From JAWWPG01 sp963820035 (GTDB lineage Bacteria; Actinomycetota; Actinomycetes; Propionibacteriales; Nocardioidaceae), in the NCBI GenBank assembly GCA_963820035.1, contig CAWFYK010000007.1:288874-352873 (forward strand): a stretch of DNA of 64,000 nucleotides. Reading direction: 5' to 3'. The notes under the pieces were generated by a model. That model saw nothing but the letters and a program-made list of their open reading frames with translations, did no database searches and was not told the DNA's origin. Shown here piece after piece: positions 41,794 to 51,722 of this stretch (its first letter is position 1; every line of letters begins with the position of its first letter). The position numbers and the translations under genes were made by a program.

Positions 41794-43384
41794 GTCGAGC
41801 CCGTTCGCGCCCGGAGCTCGTCCTTGACGACCTTGCCGGTCGCGTTCACCGGCAACGCGTCGAGGAACTCCACCGAACGCGGCACCTTGAAGTTCGCCAT
41901 CTCCGCGCGCGCCCACTCGATGATCTCGGCCGGCTCGATCGCCGGGCCCGGAGTCAAGCACGACGAACGCCTTCGCCACCTCGCCCAGCCGCTCGTCGGG
42001 CACTCCGATCACCGCGACCTGCGCGATCCGCGGGTGCCGCAGCATGAGGTTCTCGATCTCGGCCGGATACGCGTTGAACCCGCCGACGATGAACATGTCC
42101 TTGATGCGCCCGACGATGCGCAGGTAGCCGTCGGCGTCGAGCGTTCCGAGGTCGCCGGTGTGCAGCCAGCCGTCGACGATCGCGGCCGCGGTCGCTTCCG
42201 GGTCGTCGAGATAGCCGCGCGTCACCGTCTCGCCGCGCACGACGACCTCGCCCGGTTCGCCCGGTCCGGCGTCGGCGCCCGAGTCGGTCACGATGCGAAC
42301 CTCGAACCCGGGCCACGGCACACCGACGGTGGTGGCGATGTGCTCGAAGTCGTCGTCGGGCCGGCTCCCGGTGACCGTTCCGGCCTCGGTGAGCCCGTAT
42401 CCGGTGAGGATGCGCTCGAACGGAAGCTCCTCGCGCACGCGCCGGATGAGCTCGACCGGGAATGTCGGCCGCGCCGGTCACCCCGACCCGCAGACTCGAG
42501 ATGTCGCGGCTCGTGTGGTCGGGGTGGTCGAGCAGCGAGTGGTAGATCGTCGGCGGCCCCGGCAGCACCGAGATGCGTTCGCGTTCGACGATCTCGAGCA
42601 CGACGCCCGCGTCGAACACCGCGAGCGGGAAGATCGTCGCGCCGCGCATCAGGCACGCCAGGCATCCGGCCTTGTACCCGAAGATGTGGAAGAACGGGTT
42701 CGCGATGAGGTAGCGATCGCCGGGCCGCAGGTCGGCCCAGTCGCACCAGTCGAGGTACGCGCGCAGCGTCTGGCCGTGCGTCATCACGACGCCCTTGGGA
42801 CTGCCCGGTCGTGCCCGACGTGAAGACGACGTCGCTCGGATCGTCGGGACCGATCGCCGCGACGCGCGCGTCGAGATCGGCGGCCGATCACCGACCGTTC
42901 CCCGCGCCACGAACTCGTCCCACCCGATCGACGCGCCGTCGGGCTCGCCCGCGAGCAGGATCGTCTGCTCGAGCGCGGGCAACGGCACGCCCGGCGCTCG
43001 CGAGCAGCGCGGGATAGTCGGTGTCGAGGAACCCGCGCACGGTGAACAGCGCCGCGCGCGCCGCTGCGCGCGAGCACGAACGCCGCCTCCGTGCCGCGGA
43101 ACCGCGTGTTGATCGGCACGAGCACCGCCGCCCGCGGTCGTCACCCCGAGCGCGGCGACGATCCACTCCAGCGAGTTCGGCGCCCACACCGCGACGCGGT
43201 CGCCGCGTTCGATGCCCGACGCGATCAAGCGCGCGCGCGGCATCGTCGACCAGGCCGCGCAGCGTCGGCGAAGTCGATGCGCCGATCGCCGTCGACGACC
43301 GCCTCGACGTCGCCGCACGCGGTCGCGCGCGTGTCGCGGACCATCGCGGGAATGCGTCGGCCAGGTGACCTCGGTGCGCGTCAA
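41790..43384 (-). CDS. Acyl-CoA synthetase (AMP-forming, FadD-like)
   Basis: About 525 residues, probable TTG start at 43384 overlapping the upstream TGA. RGDRVAVWAPNSLEWIVAAL, an adenylate loop ending GSPKGVVMTHG, ERILTGYGLTEAGTVTG, DGWLHTGDLGTLDADGYLRI and GRIKDMFIVGGFNAYPAEIE (A8 motif) establish the ANL fold. The catalytic Lys lies in TGKVVKDELRA at the end, after a break near 41950. Others near 43365, 43225, 43130, 43065, 43000, 42885, 42815 and 42465. It activates a carboxylic acid as CoA thioester. Confidence 0.9.
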
Positions 43385-44231
43385 CGGGGTACGTCTCCCG
43401 CGAGCGTGATGCGGTGCATCGCCCGGGTGTGGCCGTCGTAGTCGTTGATCGGGTTGTGCATCGCGCACCGGTTGTCCCACAGGGCGAGCGAACCCGGCTC
43501 GCCACACGAACCGGCACGTGAACTCCGGCCGGACCGAGTGCTCGAACAGGTACTGCAGCAGCGGTCGGCTCTCCTCGTTCGTCATGTCGACGAAGCGCTC
43601 GGTGTGCGCGACGTTCACGTACAGCGCCTTGCGTCCGGTCTCGGGGTGCGTGCGCACGACCGGGTGCTCGGACACGTACTCCTTCGTCTCCGGTCACCTT
43701 CGCCGCCGCTGTCGCGGATGCGGTCCTCGCCGCGTCTTCGACACGTCGGCCAGCGCCGAGCTGTTGACCGCGCGCAGCCCGTCGAGCAGGCGTTGCATTC
43801 CCGGCGAGAGCGCGTCGTACGCGGCGTACATGCTCGCGAACTCGGTGTCGCCGCCGCGCGGCGGAATCTCGCGCGCGACCAGCAACGTCGCCATCGGCGG
43901 GCGTTCGAGGTACACGGTGTCGCTGTGCCAGATTCCGCCGAAGTTCACCGTCTCGTGCGGGAGCTTGGTCACCGCGATGATCTCGGGGAACCCGTCGATC
44001 CCCTTCACGAACGGGTACTCCACCGGCTCGCCGATGCGACGCGCGAACGCGAGGAACGCGTCCGGCGCGAGCGTCTGGTCGCGGAAGAACACGACGAGGT
44101 GCGCGAGCCAGGCGCGCCGGATCTCCGCGACCGTCTCGTCGGGAAGGTCGGACGGCGAGGTCGACACCGCTGATCTCCGCGCCGACGGCATCGGCGATCG
44201 GCGCCACGCGAATCGTCCGGTAGTCGTCCAT
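43381..44231 (-). CDS. TauD/TfdA-family Fe(II)/2-oxoglutarate dioxygenase
   Basis: About 283 residues from ATG 44231. FGGIWHSDTVYLERPPMATL has the HxD iron ligands, RGGDTEFASMYAAYDALSPG follows as in TauD, and NPINDYDGHTRAMHRITLAG carries the distal His and the 2-oxoglutarate Arg. Breaks near 44165, 43725, 43695, 43505 and 43390. Family members hydroxylate sulfonates, sulfate esters, aryloxyacetates or alkyl chains with release of CO2 and succinate. Lying between two acyl-CoA ligases, it may release or hydroxylate a carboxylic acid before CoA activation. Confidence 0.88.
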
Positions 44232-44255
44232 CACCACCACATCTTCAGCCTGTCG

Positions 44256-45929
44256 TCAGCCGGCGTCGGCGCGCAACTGCCGGCGCAGATCGACTTTGCG
44301 GACCTTGCCCGCGGCCGTGCGCGGGAAATCGTCGACGATCCGCAACTCCTCGGGCCACTTCTGGCGCGCCAAACCGATCCGCGCGAGCTCGTCGGTGATG
44401 TCGCGCAGTTCGATCGCGCGATGCGTCGGGCGCCAGCCGCACGATCGCGCACGCGTGTTCGCCGAGCCGGGCGTCGGGCGCGGCGACCACTGCGACTTCC
44501 GCGATCTGCGGCAGCGCGGCGATCGCCGCCTCGATCTCGGCCGCCGAGATGTTCTCGCCGCCGCGGATGATGACGTCCTTCACGCGGTCGGTGATCGTGA
44601 GGAAGCCGTCGGCGTCGAGCACGCCCATGTCGCCGCTGCGATACCAGCCGTCCGCGTCGAACGCGTCCGCGCCGAGCGCCGCGTCCGTGTAGCCGACGCA
44701 GAGGTCGGGACCGCGCGACCAGATCTCGCCCGACCTCGCCGGGCGCGACCGGCCGGCCGTCGTCGCCGATCAACTGCATCTCGACGCCGGTCATCGGCGC
44801 GCCGTCGGTGCCGTGGCGCTTGTCGGCGGGATCGTCGAACGAGCCGCCGGTGATCGACGGGTGTTCGGTCGATCCGTACGCCCGAATGATCAGGATGCCG
44901 TACTCGGCGGCGCGCTCCGCCAGGGCGCGCGGCACCGGCGCGCCGCCGAGCCCGACGCGCCGGATCCGCTGTGCGTGCTCGGCGGAGAAGTCGGGATGGT
45001 CGAGGATGCCCGCGAGGAAGACCGACGCGCCGGTGCCCGCACCGACGTCGGCCTCCAGCATGATCGCCAGGACCCGGGTCGGATCCCACCGGTCGATGAG
45101 GTGGATGTCCTGGCCCATCTCCATGGGTGCGAGCACCGCGCCGAGCATGCCGGTCGCGTGCGTGACCGGCGAGGCCATGAGGTTGGGCGATCCCGGCGTG
45201 ATCCACGCACGCATGTGCAGTAGCTCCGCGAGCAGCGTGCGGTGACTGTGCATCACGCCCTTCGGATCGCTCGTCGTGCCCGACGTGTACGCGAGCACGC
45301 AGACCGTCGTCGGGATCGGCCGCGCCGGATCGGACCGCCGCTCGGACGCGGGTGCGGCATCGTCGACGACGTTCCAACCGACCCGCCGCACGCCGTCCGG
45401 CGGCACGCCCTCGGCGTGCCCCGACCACCACGTGCAGCTCGAGATCCGGGAAGTTCGTCCGCGTCCGCGCCGTCGACGATGTCGAGATAGTCGACGTGTC
45501 CGTAGCGGTCGGCGGAGATGTACGCGCGGGCGCCGGCTCTCGCCGAGGATGAAGCGCACCTCTTTGGGGCCGTAGATGTGCACGATCGGCACGAGCACGT
45601 AGCCGCCCATCGCGAGCCCGTAGAACGCGACGACTGCTTCGCGCCAGTTCGGCAACTGGAACGCAACCACCGCGCCCGGCTCCAGGCCCGCGTCCGCGAG
45701 CGCGGTGACCAGGCGGCACGCGTCGGTGTGCACGTCGAGATAGGTGCCGTGCCACGGCCGGGTATCCGACCAGATGTTGATCGGTCGCGTCGGGCGCGGC
45801 GCGCAGCGACCGGTCGACGAGCGCGCCGAGGGTGTCGTCGGTCCACCACCCCTCGGCGAGGTAGCGCTCGCGGAGGTCGTCCGGCACGTTCCGTTGCGGC
45901 CACTTCTCGTCGTACCGGCTCAACCGCAT
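44256..45929 (-). CDS. Acyl-CoA synthetase / AMP-dependent ligase
   Basis: About 550 residues from ATG 45929. LAYTSGTTSDPKGVMHSHRT is the adenylate-binding loop, IIRAYGSTEHPSITGGSFDD the A5 motif, and VLDADGFLTITDRVKDVIIR leading to GGENISAAEIEAAIA the hinge. The catalytic Lys is in TAAGKVRKVDLRRQL, visible after a break near 44425. Others near 45785, 45540, 45465 and 44725. It differs from the 41790 ligase and resembles the cyclohexanecarboxylate- or medium-chain-ligase group. Substrate unknown. First gene of the leftward operon that ends with the thiolase. Confidence 0.9.
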
Positions 45930-45970
45930 CCCCCCAGGACCGAGAACGAGACTAGCAACATTCGGAGAGT

Positions 45971-46281
45971 GTGGTTATCATCGCGGACGTGGACGCCGTC
46001 GTGCCCGAGTCGTTGGTGATCCGGCTCGAACGGCAGAAGCACACCGTTCGGTATCAGGCGGGCGACACACTGCTGGAGGCGGCCCGCGCGCGGCGGCCTG
46101 CGCCCACCCTTCTCGTGCGAAGCCGGCAACTGCGCCACCTGCATGGCGCACCTCGACAAGGGTTCGGTGACGATGCGCGCCGAACAACGCGTTGTCGGAC
46201 GACGACCTCGACGAAGGCTGGGTATTGACGTGCCAGTCGATTCCGACCAGCGCGGAGATCGTCGTCAACTACGACGCGTGA
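45971..46281 (+). CDS. Plant-type [2Fe-2S] ferredoxin
   Basis: About 100 residues; GTG 45971 with GGAGAG upstream, GTG 45989 also possible. Correcting breaks near 46095 and 46188 gives FSCEAGNCATCMAHLDKGSV and ALSDDDLDEGWVLTCQSIP, so the four cluster ligands (C-x4-C-x2-C and a distant C) are in place. Single-domain ferredoxins of this type feed electrons to Rieske oxygenases or P450s. It is divergent from the ligase gene and converges on an F420-type oxidoreductase gene; the Rieske oxygenase at 48.8 kb is the nearest likely partner. Confidence 0.88.
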
Positions 46282-46290
46282 ACACCGGAA

Positions 46291-47249
46291 CTACAGCTCC
46301 GGGCAGAGCGACGAGAGCAGTTCGAGGGTGCGCGTCGCGGGACTCGATCCGCGTCGCGCGGTCGGGCCCGAGCGGCAGCACGCGCACCGAGAGGTCGGTG
46401 ACGCCCGCGTCGCGGAAGCTGCGCAGCCGAGCGACGACCGCGTCCTCGTCGCCGGCCGCGCACAGGTCGCCGACGTCGGTGGCGTCGCCGTGCTCGAGCA
46501 GGCGCTGATAGTTCGGCGAGAACTCTGCGTGCCCGAGCGCCTGGTTCGCCCACGCCCGCGCCGCGTCGACCTCGTCGTTGCGGCACAACACGACCGGGAC
46601 GCCGGCGACGATCCGCGGCGCGGGTCGGCGGGCCGCACTCGGCGGCCTTCGTGATGCGGGGTATGACGTGGTCGCCGATCGCCCGCTCGTCGGCCATCCA
46701 GAGAATCGTCCCCGACGCGTGCTCGCCGGCAATGCGCAGCATCACCGGGGCGAGGGCGGCAAGCAGGATCGGCGTCGGCGGGAGGTCGGTGACGTCGAGC
46801 GGATTGTGGATTCGGAAGTCGTCATTCTCGACGTCGACGGGACCCGGACCCGCGAACGCGACGTTCAAGACCTCGAGGTAGTTCTGCACGAGGTGCGCGG
46901 GCCGCTCGTACGGCAAGCCCGAGCATGTCGCTGACGACCCAGTGGTGCGACGGACCGAGCCCGAGGGTGAAGCGCCCCTCGCACACCGCCTGGTTCGACA
47001 ACGCCTGCTGGGCCATCGCAATCGGGTGCCGGGTCTGGATCGGCATCACCGCGGTCGCGAGCTCGACGCGCGCGGTGGCGCTGACCCATCAGCGCGATCG
47101 CGGTCAGCGCGTCGAAGTCGTTCGGGACCTGTGGCACCCAGATCGACGCGAAGCCCGCCTGCTCGGCCGCTTCCGCGTCGGCGACGAGGCGCGGCAACCT
47201 TCTCGCGGTAGCGCCCTTTCTCGGCGCCGATCATCAGGCCGATCCGCAC
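46291..47249 (-). CDS. LLM-class (F420-type) oxidoreductase
   Basis: About 318 residues from GTG 47249, which has AAGGG 7 bases upstream; an ATG at 47288 is in frame but lacks such a site. RIGLMIGAEKGRY, TAVMPIQTRHPIAMAQQALS, EGRFTLGLGPSHHWVVSDML and PPTPILLAALAPVMLRIAGE follow the luciferase-like order. GLGPSHHWV is typical of F420-dependent members. Breaks near 47200, 47080, 46915, 46635 and 46330. Substrate unknown. It faces the SDR gene across an AT-rich promoter region. Confidence 0.87.
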
Positions 47250-47412
47250 TCGGTTGCCCTTCCGACCGGAGGTGTCCGAGCCGACCATAACGACCGGCCC
47301 GGCAGTTGTGGCAATGCCATTCTCTTTTTTTGAGAGCCAGCTTGCGCACAATTCGCGGATGGTTCATACTCGCGCACGCCAGACGCCTGGCGCTGGGTCG
47401 GAGGAGAACGCG
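47250..47412. promoter_or_regulatory. Divergent promoter region with T7 tract
   Basis: 163 bases between the leftward F420-type gene and the rightward SDR gene. It contains TCTC-TTTTTTT-GAGA at 47321-47335, the longest homopolymer I saw in this GC-rich window, with inverted TCTC/GAGA flanks. It is a plausible promoter and repressor region for both directions, but no clear -35/-10 pair can be assigned. Confidence 0.45.
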
Positions 47413-48159
47413 ATGAACCGGGTCGCCGTCGTCACGGGCGCCGCAGCAGGCATGGGATTGGCCGTCGCCCAACGCCTCTCGGCCGCCGGCAATCAGGTCG
47501 CGCTGCTCGATCTCGACGGCGACGCCACGGCCCGCGCGGCCGAGGACCTGCGGGACCGGTGGCGCGCAAGCACTGGGCGCCGTCGCCGACGTCACCGACC
47601 GCGCCGCCGTCGACGACGCGATCGCGAAGGTGCGCAGCGAGCTCGGGCCGGTCGAGATCATGGTCACGAGCGCGGGTTTCGACGAGTTCCAGTCGTTCAC
47701 CGACATCACCGCCGAAGCGTGGGACGCGCATGCTCGCGGTCAACCTCACGGGCACGTTCAACTGCGTGCAGGCCGCGATCCCCGACATGTTGGCGGCGGG
47801 TTGGGGCCGGATCGTCACGATCTCGTCGTCGAGCGCGCAGTCGGGTGCGGCGCGCATGGCGCACTACGTCGCGTCGAAGGGTGGCGTCATCGGCCTCACG
47901 AAGGCGCTGGCCGTCGAGTACGCGCCGCACGGAATCACCGTGAACACGATCCCGCCCGGTTTCATCGACACGCCCGATGGCTCGCCGGGCCGAAGCGCGC
48001 GGCGACCTCCCCTCCATCGACGCCGTCGCGGCCCGTACTCCCGTGCGGCGGGCCGGAACGCCCGACGACATCGCGGCCGCGTGCGCGTACCTCTGCTCCG
48101 ACGACGCGGGCTACGTCACCGGGCAGGCGTTGAACGTCAACGGCGGCTGGTACCTGTGA
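47413..48159 (+). CDS. SDR-family oxidoreductase (3-oxoacyl-reductase-like)
   Basis: About 247 residues from ATG 47413 with GGAGGAG upstream. RVAVVTGAAAGMGLAVAQRL, VTSAGFDEFQSFTDI, VTISSSSAQSG (Ser) and HYVASKGGVIGLTKALAVEY (Tyr-x3-Lys) complete the site; GQALNVNGGWYL ends the chain. Breaks near 47565, 47730 and 47985. First gene of a rightward operon that continues with the decarboxylase-family protein, Rieske oxygenase, small protein and amidohydrolase, all coupled by short overlaps. Confidence 0.9.
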
Positions 48160-48780
48160 GCCCGAACCGCCGCACCTGGCCGCGCCCGCTCCCCCGGGAG
48201 CAGTGGGGCGACGCCGTACGCGTCGCGCTCGAGCAGCGCGTACTCCGACGAGGTCGCGGAACGGTTCTTCGCAACCGGGACCCGACGCGATCCCGACTCC
48301 GACCGCGCTCGCCACGTTGATGCACCATCCCGCGCTCGCGGGCCCGTTCCTGACGTACAACAACGTGCTGCTCCAGACCCCGACGCTCGAACCCCGAGTG
48401 CGCGAGCTCATGATCTTGCGGGTCGCGTGGCGCACGCGCGCGCCGTACGAGTGGGCGCAACACGTGCGCCTCGCGGGTCGCGCGGGCATCACGGCCGACG
48501 AGATCGCCGCGGTCGCACGGCAACGCCGACGCCGGACGCATGGACACCGCTCGAAGCCGACCTGCTCGCGGCGACCGACCAGCTCGTCGATCACTACCGC
48601 GTCGACGACGACACGTGGGATCGACTCGCGGAACAGCTCGACGAACGCCAGCTCGTGGAGCTCGTGTTCGTCGTCGGCACGTACACCGGACTCGCGATGG
48701 CGTTCAACAGCTTCGGGCTGCAGCTCGACCCCGAGCTGCAAGAACTCGCCGCCGCGTCACTTCCCGAGATCGAGGAGTAG
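48156..48780 (+). CDS. Carboxymuconolactone decarboxylase-family protein
   Basis: About 207 residues from GTG 48156 (GTGA overlap). LMHHPALAGPFLTYNNVLLQ, RVRELMILRVAWRTRAPYEW and EWAQHVRLAGRAGITADEIA are the AhpD/CMD helical repeat, with Glu and His in place but no CxxC pair, so it is not an AhpD-type peroxidase. LVELVFVVGTYTGLAMAFNS is the second repeat. Breaks near 48235, 48280 and 48520. In catabolic operons such proteins often accompany ring cleavage. The reaction is not determined. Confidence 0.85.
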
Positions 48781-48782
48781 CA

Positions 48783-50058
48783 ATGCCCGATCAAGAAACC
48801 CGCCGAAGGCAGTTGGACCGCTCATTATCCCGATCTCGGCACCGAGCCGATGTCGTACGAAGACTCGATCTCGCCGGAGTTCTACGAGCTCGAGCGCGAA
48901 GCGATCTTCAAGCGTTCGTGGCTGAACGTCGGACGGGTCGAGCAACTGCCGCGCAAGGGGAGCTACTTCACCAAGGAACTCGCGTTCGCCAACACGTCCG
49001 TCGTGATCGTGCGCGACATGGACGGGCAGGTGCGCGCCTTCCACAACATCTGCCGGCACCGCGGCAACAAGCTCGTGTGGACCGACTTTCCTCAAGAGGA
49101 GTCGAACGGGAACTGCCGGCAGTTCGTGTGCAAGTACCACGGCTGGAAGTACGACCTCGACGGCGCGTGCGCGTTCGTGCAACAGGAGCAGGAGTTCTTC
49201 GACTTCGACAAGGCCGACTACGGCCTCGTTCCCGTCCACTGCGACGTGTGGTCGGGGTTCATCTTCGTGAACCTGGCCGCCGAGCCGAGTCAGCCGCTCA
49301 CCGATTTCCTCGGGCCGATGATGACCGCACTGGAGGGGTACCCGTTCGAGAAGCAGACCGAGCGCTTCTTCTACCGCGCCACCGTCGGGAGCAACTGGAA
49401 GCTCTTCATGGACGCGTTCCAGGAGTTTTACCACGCACCCGTTTTGCACGCGAAGCAGTCGCCGGTTGCATCACGACCGGAAGTGCAGGCCGCGGGTTTC
49501 GAGGGGCTGTACTACGAGATCGACGGCCCGCACCGGATGGTGACGTCGACAGGTGGGCAGGGTTGGCGAATGCCGGCCGACATGCTCAAGCCCATGGAGA
49601 CGCGTGACGCGCAGCGGATTGTTCGGACCGTGGGACGCGCCCGACCTCGGCGTCGACCCGTTGCCCGGCGTCAACCCCGGCCAAACGAAGAACTGGGGTC
49701 TCGACTCGTTCCAGGTCTGGCCGAACTTCGTGATCCTGATCTGGGAACGCGGTTGGTACCTCACGTACCACTACTGGCCAACCGCGCATAACACGCACGT
49801 CTTCGAGGGCAATCTCTACTTCGTTCCGCCGCAGAACGCGCGCGAACGACTCGCCCAGGAGATGGCCGCGGTGACGTTCAAGGAGTACGCACTGCAGGAC
49901 GGCAACACACTCGAGGCGACGCAGATCATGTTGGAGTCGCGCGTCGTCACGTCGTTCCCGCTCAACGACCAGGAGATCCTGTGCCGCCACCTCCACAAGG
50001 TGGCCGGCGAGTGGGTCGACCGAGTACACGCGCGAACGTGCGGAGGTCGGCCCGATGA
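48783..50058 (+). CDS. Rieske-type ring-hydroxylating oxygenase, alpha subunit
   Basis: About 425 residues from ATG 48783. FHNICRHRGNKLVW and FVCKYHGWKYDLDG give the C-x-H and C-x2-H ligands of the [2Fe-2S] centre. NWKLFMDAFQEFYHAPVLHA has the mononuclear iron His pair and the bridging Asp. GQTKNWGLDSFQVWPNFVIL and TYHYWPTAHNTHVFEGNLYF follow as in phenylpropionate- and steroid-type oxygenases. Breaks near 48815, 49615 and 50025. A reductase is not encoded beside it; the ferredoxin at 46 kb may supply electrons. The stop overlaps a small gene. Confidence 0.93.
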
Positions 50059-50402
50059 CCGACGCGCTCCTGCCCGACGCAAGTTCGCCGAGCTCGAGCC
50101 CTACGCGACGACGTGGTGCCTCGCCACCGAAGCGAGAACGCTTCGCGCAGCGCCTGGCGAGCACGATGGACGAGATGCAGGCGTTCTACGACGCGTTCTT
50201 CCCGCGAGCCGAAGCGGCCATCGCGTACTGCGAGAAGTTCCCGCTCGACGACATGCCCGCCGACGCGGAACGCCTACTGCAGTTGCTGTACTCGCTCGTC
50301 ATGGCGTCGTTCCCGGTGGAGGCGTGGCGCCAGCCGAACGTCCCCGATTCCGGTGCCGCGTACCTCGACCTGTTGATCGAGCCCGGCCATGAGCGCCGAT
50401 GA
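50055..50402 (+). CDS. Small protein downstream of the Rieske oxygenase, unknown function
   Basis: About 115 residues from ATG 50055, overlapping the Rieske stop. In the corrected frame it begins MTDALLPDARKFAELEPYAT, continues ERFAQRLASTMDEMQAFYDA and ends DSGAAYLDLLIEPGHERR. It is soluble, acidic and mostly helical with no Cys cluster. Breaks near 50085 and 50140. I do not recognise a family. Its tight linkage between oxygenase and amidohydrolase suggests a helper or small subunit of the oxygenase, which is inference only. Confidence 0.7.
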   Translation: MTDALLPDASSPSSSPTRRRGASPPKRERFAQRLASTMDEMQAFYDAFFPRAEAAIAYCEKFPLDDMPADAERLLQLLYSLVMASFPVEAWRQPNVPDSGAAYLDLLIEPGHERR

Positions 50403-51630
50403 GCCGACACCACCGTCCTGCGGGCGGACCGGTGGGTCGACATCGACGCGGGCGGGTCCGGTCGCCCGCGGTGATCGTCGTCGAAGGCGAACGCATCGCC
50501 GCGGTGAACCCCGCAGCAGCTGCCGAGCGACGCGACGGAGATCGACCTCGGCGACGTGACGCTGCTCCCCGGCCTCATGGACATGGAGCTCAACATGTTG
50601 TTGGGCGGGCCCAGCGGCGGAAACCCGCGCAGCGATGTGCAGGACGATCCCGCGTTCCGCACGCTGCGGGGAACGCTCGCGTGCCGCACGACGCTGCTCG
50701 CGGGGTTCACGACCGCGCGCAACCTCGGTCTGTTCGTGAAGACCGGCGGCTACCTGCTCGACGTCGCGCTCGCCCGCGCGATCGACAACGGCTGGATCGA
50801 CGGTCCGCGTCTCGTTCCCGCCGGCCACGCGATCACGCCGACCGGTGGTCATCTCGACCCGACGATGTTCCAGCGACTCGGGCCCGACATCATGCCGCTC
50901 AGCGTCGAAGAGGGCATCGCGAACGGCGTCTCCGAGGTCCGCAAGGCCGTGCGCTACCAGATCAAGTACGGCGCGCGTGTCATCAAGATCTCCGCGTCCG
51001 GGGGTGTGATGTCGCACAGCGGGCTCGCCGGCGCGCAGCAGTACTCCGACGAAGAGCTCGCGGCGATCGCCGACGAAGCGCACCGCGCCGGGCTCAAGGT
51101 CGCCGCGCACGCGCACGGCGACGCCGGCATCCGCGCGTGCATCCGCGCCGGCGTCGACTGCATCGAACACGGCTCGCTCGCGAGCGACGAGACGATTCAG
51201 ATGATGGTCGATCACGGAACGTTCCTCGTGCCGACGAGTTACCTGTCGGAAGGGCTCGACGTCTCGCGCGCCGCGCCCGAGCTGCAGGCCAAGGCGGCCG
51301 AGGTGTTCCCGCGCGCCCGCGCGATGTTGGGCAAGGCGATCGCGGCCGGCGTGAAGATCGCGTGCGGCACCGACGCGCCCGCGATCCCGCACGGCACCAA
51401 CGCCAAGGAGTTGTGGGCGATGGTCGACCGCGGCATGACGCCGATGCAGGCGTTGCGCGCCGCGACCGTCATGAGCGCGGAGCTCATCGACGTCGACGAC
51501 CGCGGCCGCCTCGCGCCGGGACTGCTCGCCGACATCATCGCGGTGCCGGGCGACCCGTCCGAGCGACATCACGATGACCGAGGACGTGCGCTTCGTGATG
51601 AAGGGCGGCCACGTCTACAAGGGCGCTTGA
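50399..51630 (+). CDS. Amidohydrolase-superfamily protein lacking the first HxH motif
   Basis: About 408 residues from ATG 50399. TTVLRADRWVDIDAG and VIVVEGERIAAVNP form the N-terminal sandwich. Where relatives have GLIDxHxH, this protein has LLPGLMDMELNMLLGG, so the first metal-binding His pair is missing. The other active-site elements are present: RVIKISASGGVMS (Lys), VAAHAHGDAG and CIEHGSL (His), CGTDAPAIPHG (Asp). Breaks near 50405, 50450, 50510 and 51565. It could bind one metal or use a different mechanism. Last gene of this operon. Confidence 0.85.
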
Positions 51631-51652
51631 GCACTGACGAATCGCCTCCAGC

Positions 51653-51669
51653 GAGAAGGCGATTCTCTC
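51653..51669. promoter_or_regulatory. Operator-like palindrome, site D
   Basis: GAGAAGGCGATTCTCTC, with GAGAA and TTCTC arms, lies 54 bases before the TetR start and is framed by outer CCAGCG/CGCTGG arms (51648-51653, 51675-51680). It resembles sites A-C (GAGAA at one end, TCTCTC at the other) but has a different centre. It also follows the amidohydrolase stop and could terminate that operon. Confidence 0.45.
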
Positions 51670-51689
51670 AGAAGGCGCTGGCTACCGTG

Positions 51690-51714
51690 TCAGAAAGTGG
51701 AAGCGGGTTTCTGA
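51690..51714. promoter_or_regulatory. Inverted repeat immediately before the second TetR gene
   Basis: TCAGAAA, 11 bases and TTTCTGA form perfect 7-bp arms ending 8 bases before the ATG at 51723. The position over the ribosome-binding area suits autoregulation by the TetR product. Confidence 0.5.
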
Positions 51715-51722
51715 AATGGCGG

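Noticed and set aside
46143..46508. Rightward frame overlapping the ferredoxin gene as a separate gene
   Set aside because: Its first part is simply the ferredoxin in the next frame; the rest is antisense to the F420-type oxidoreductase.
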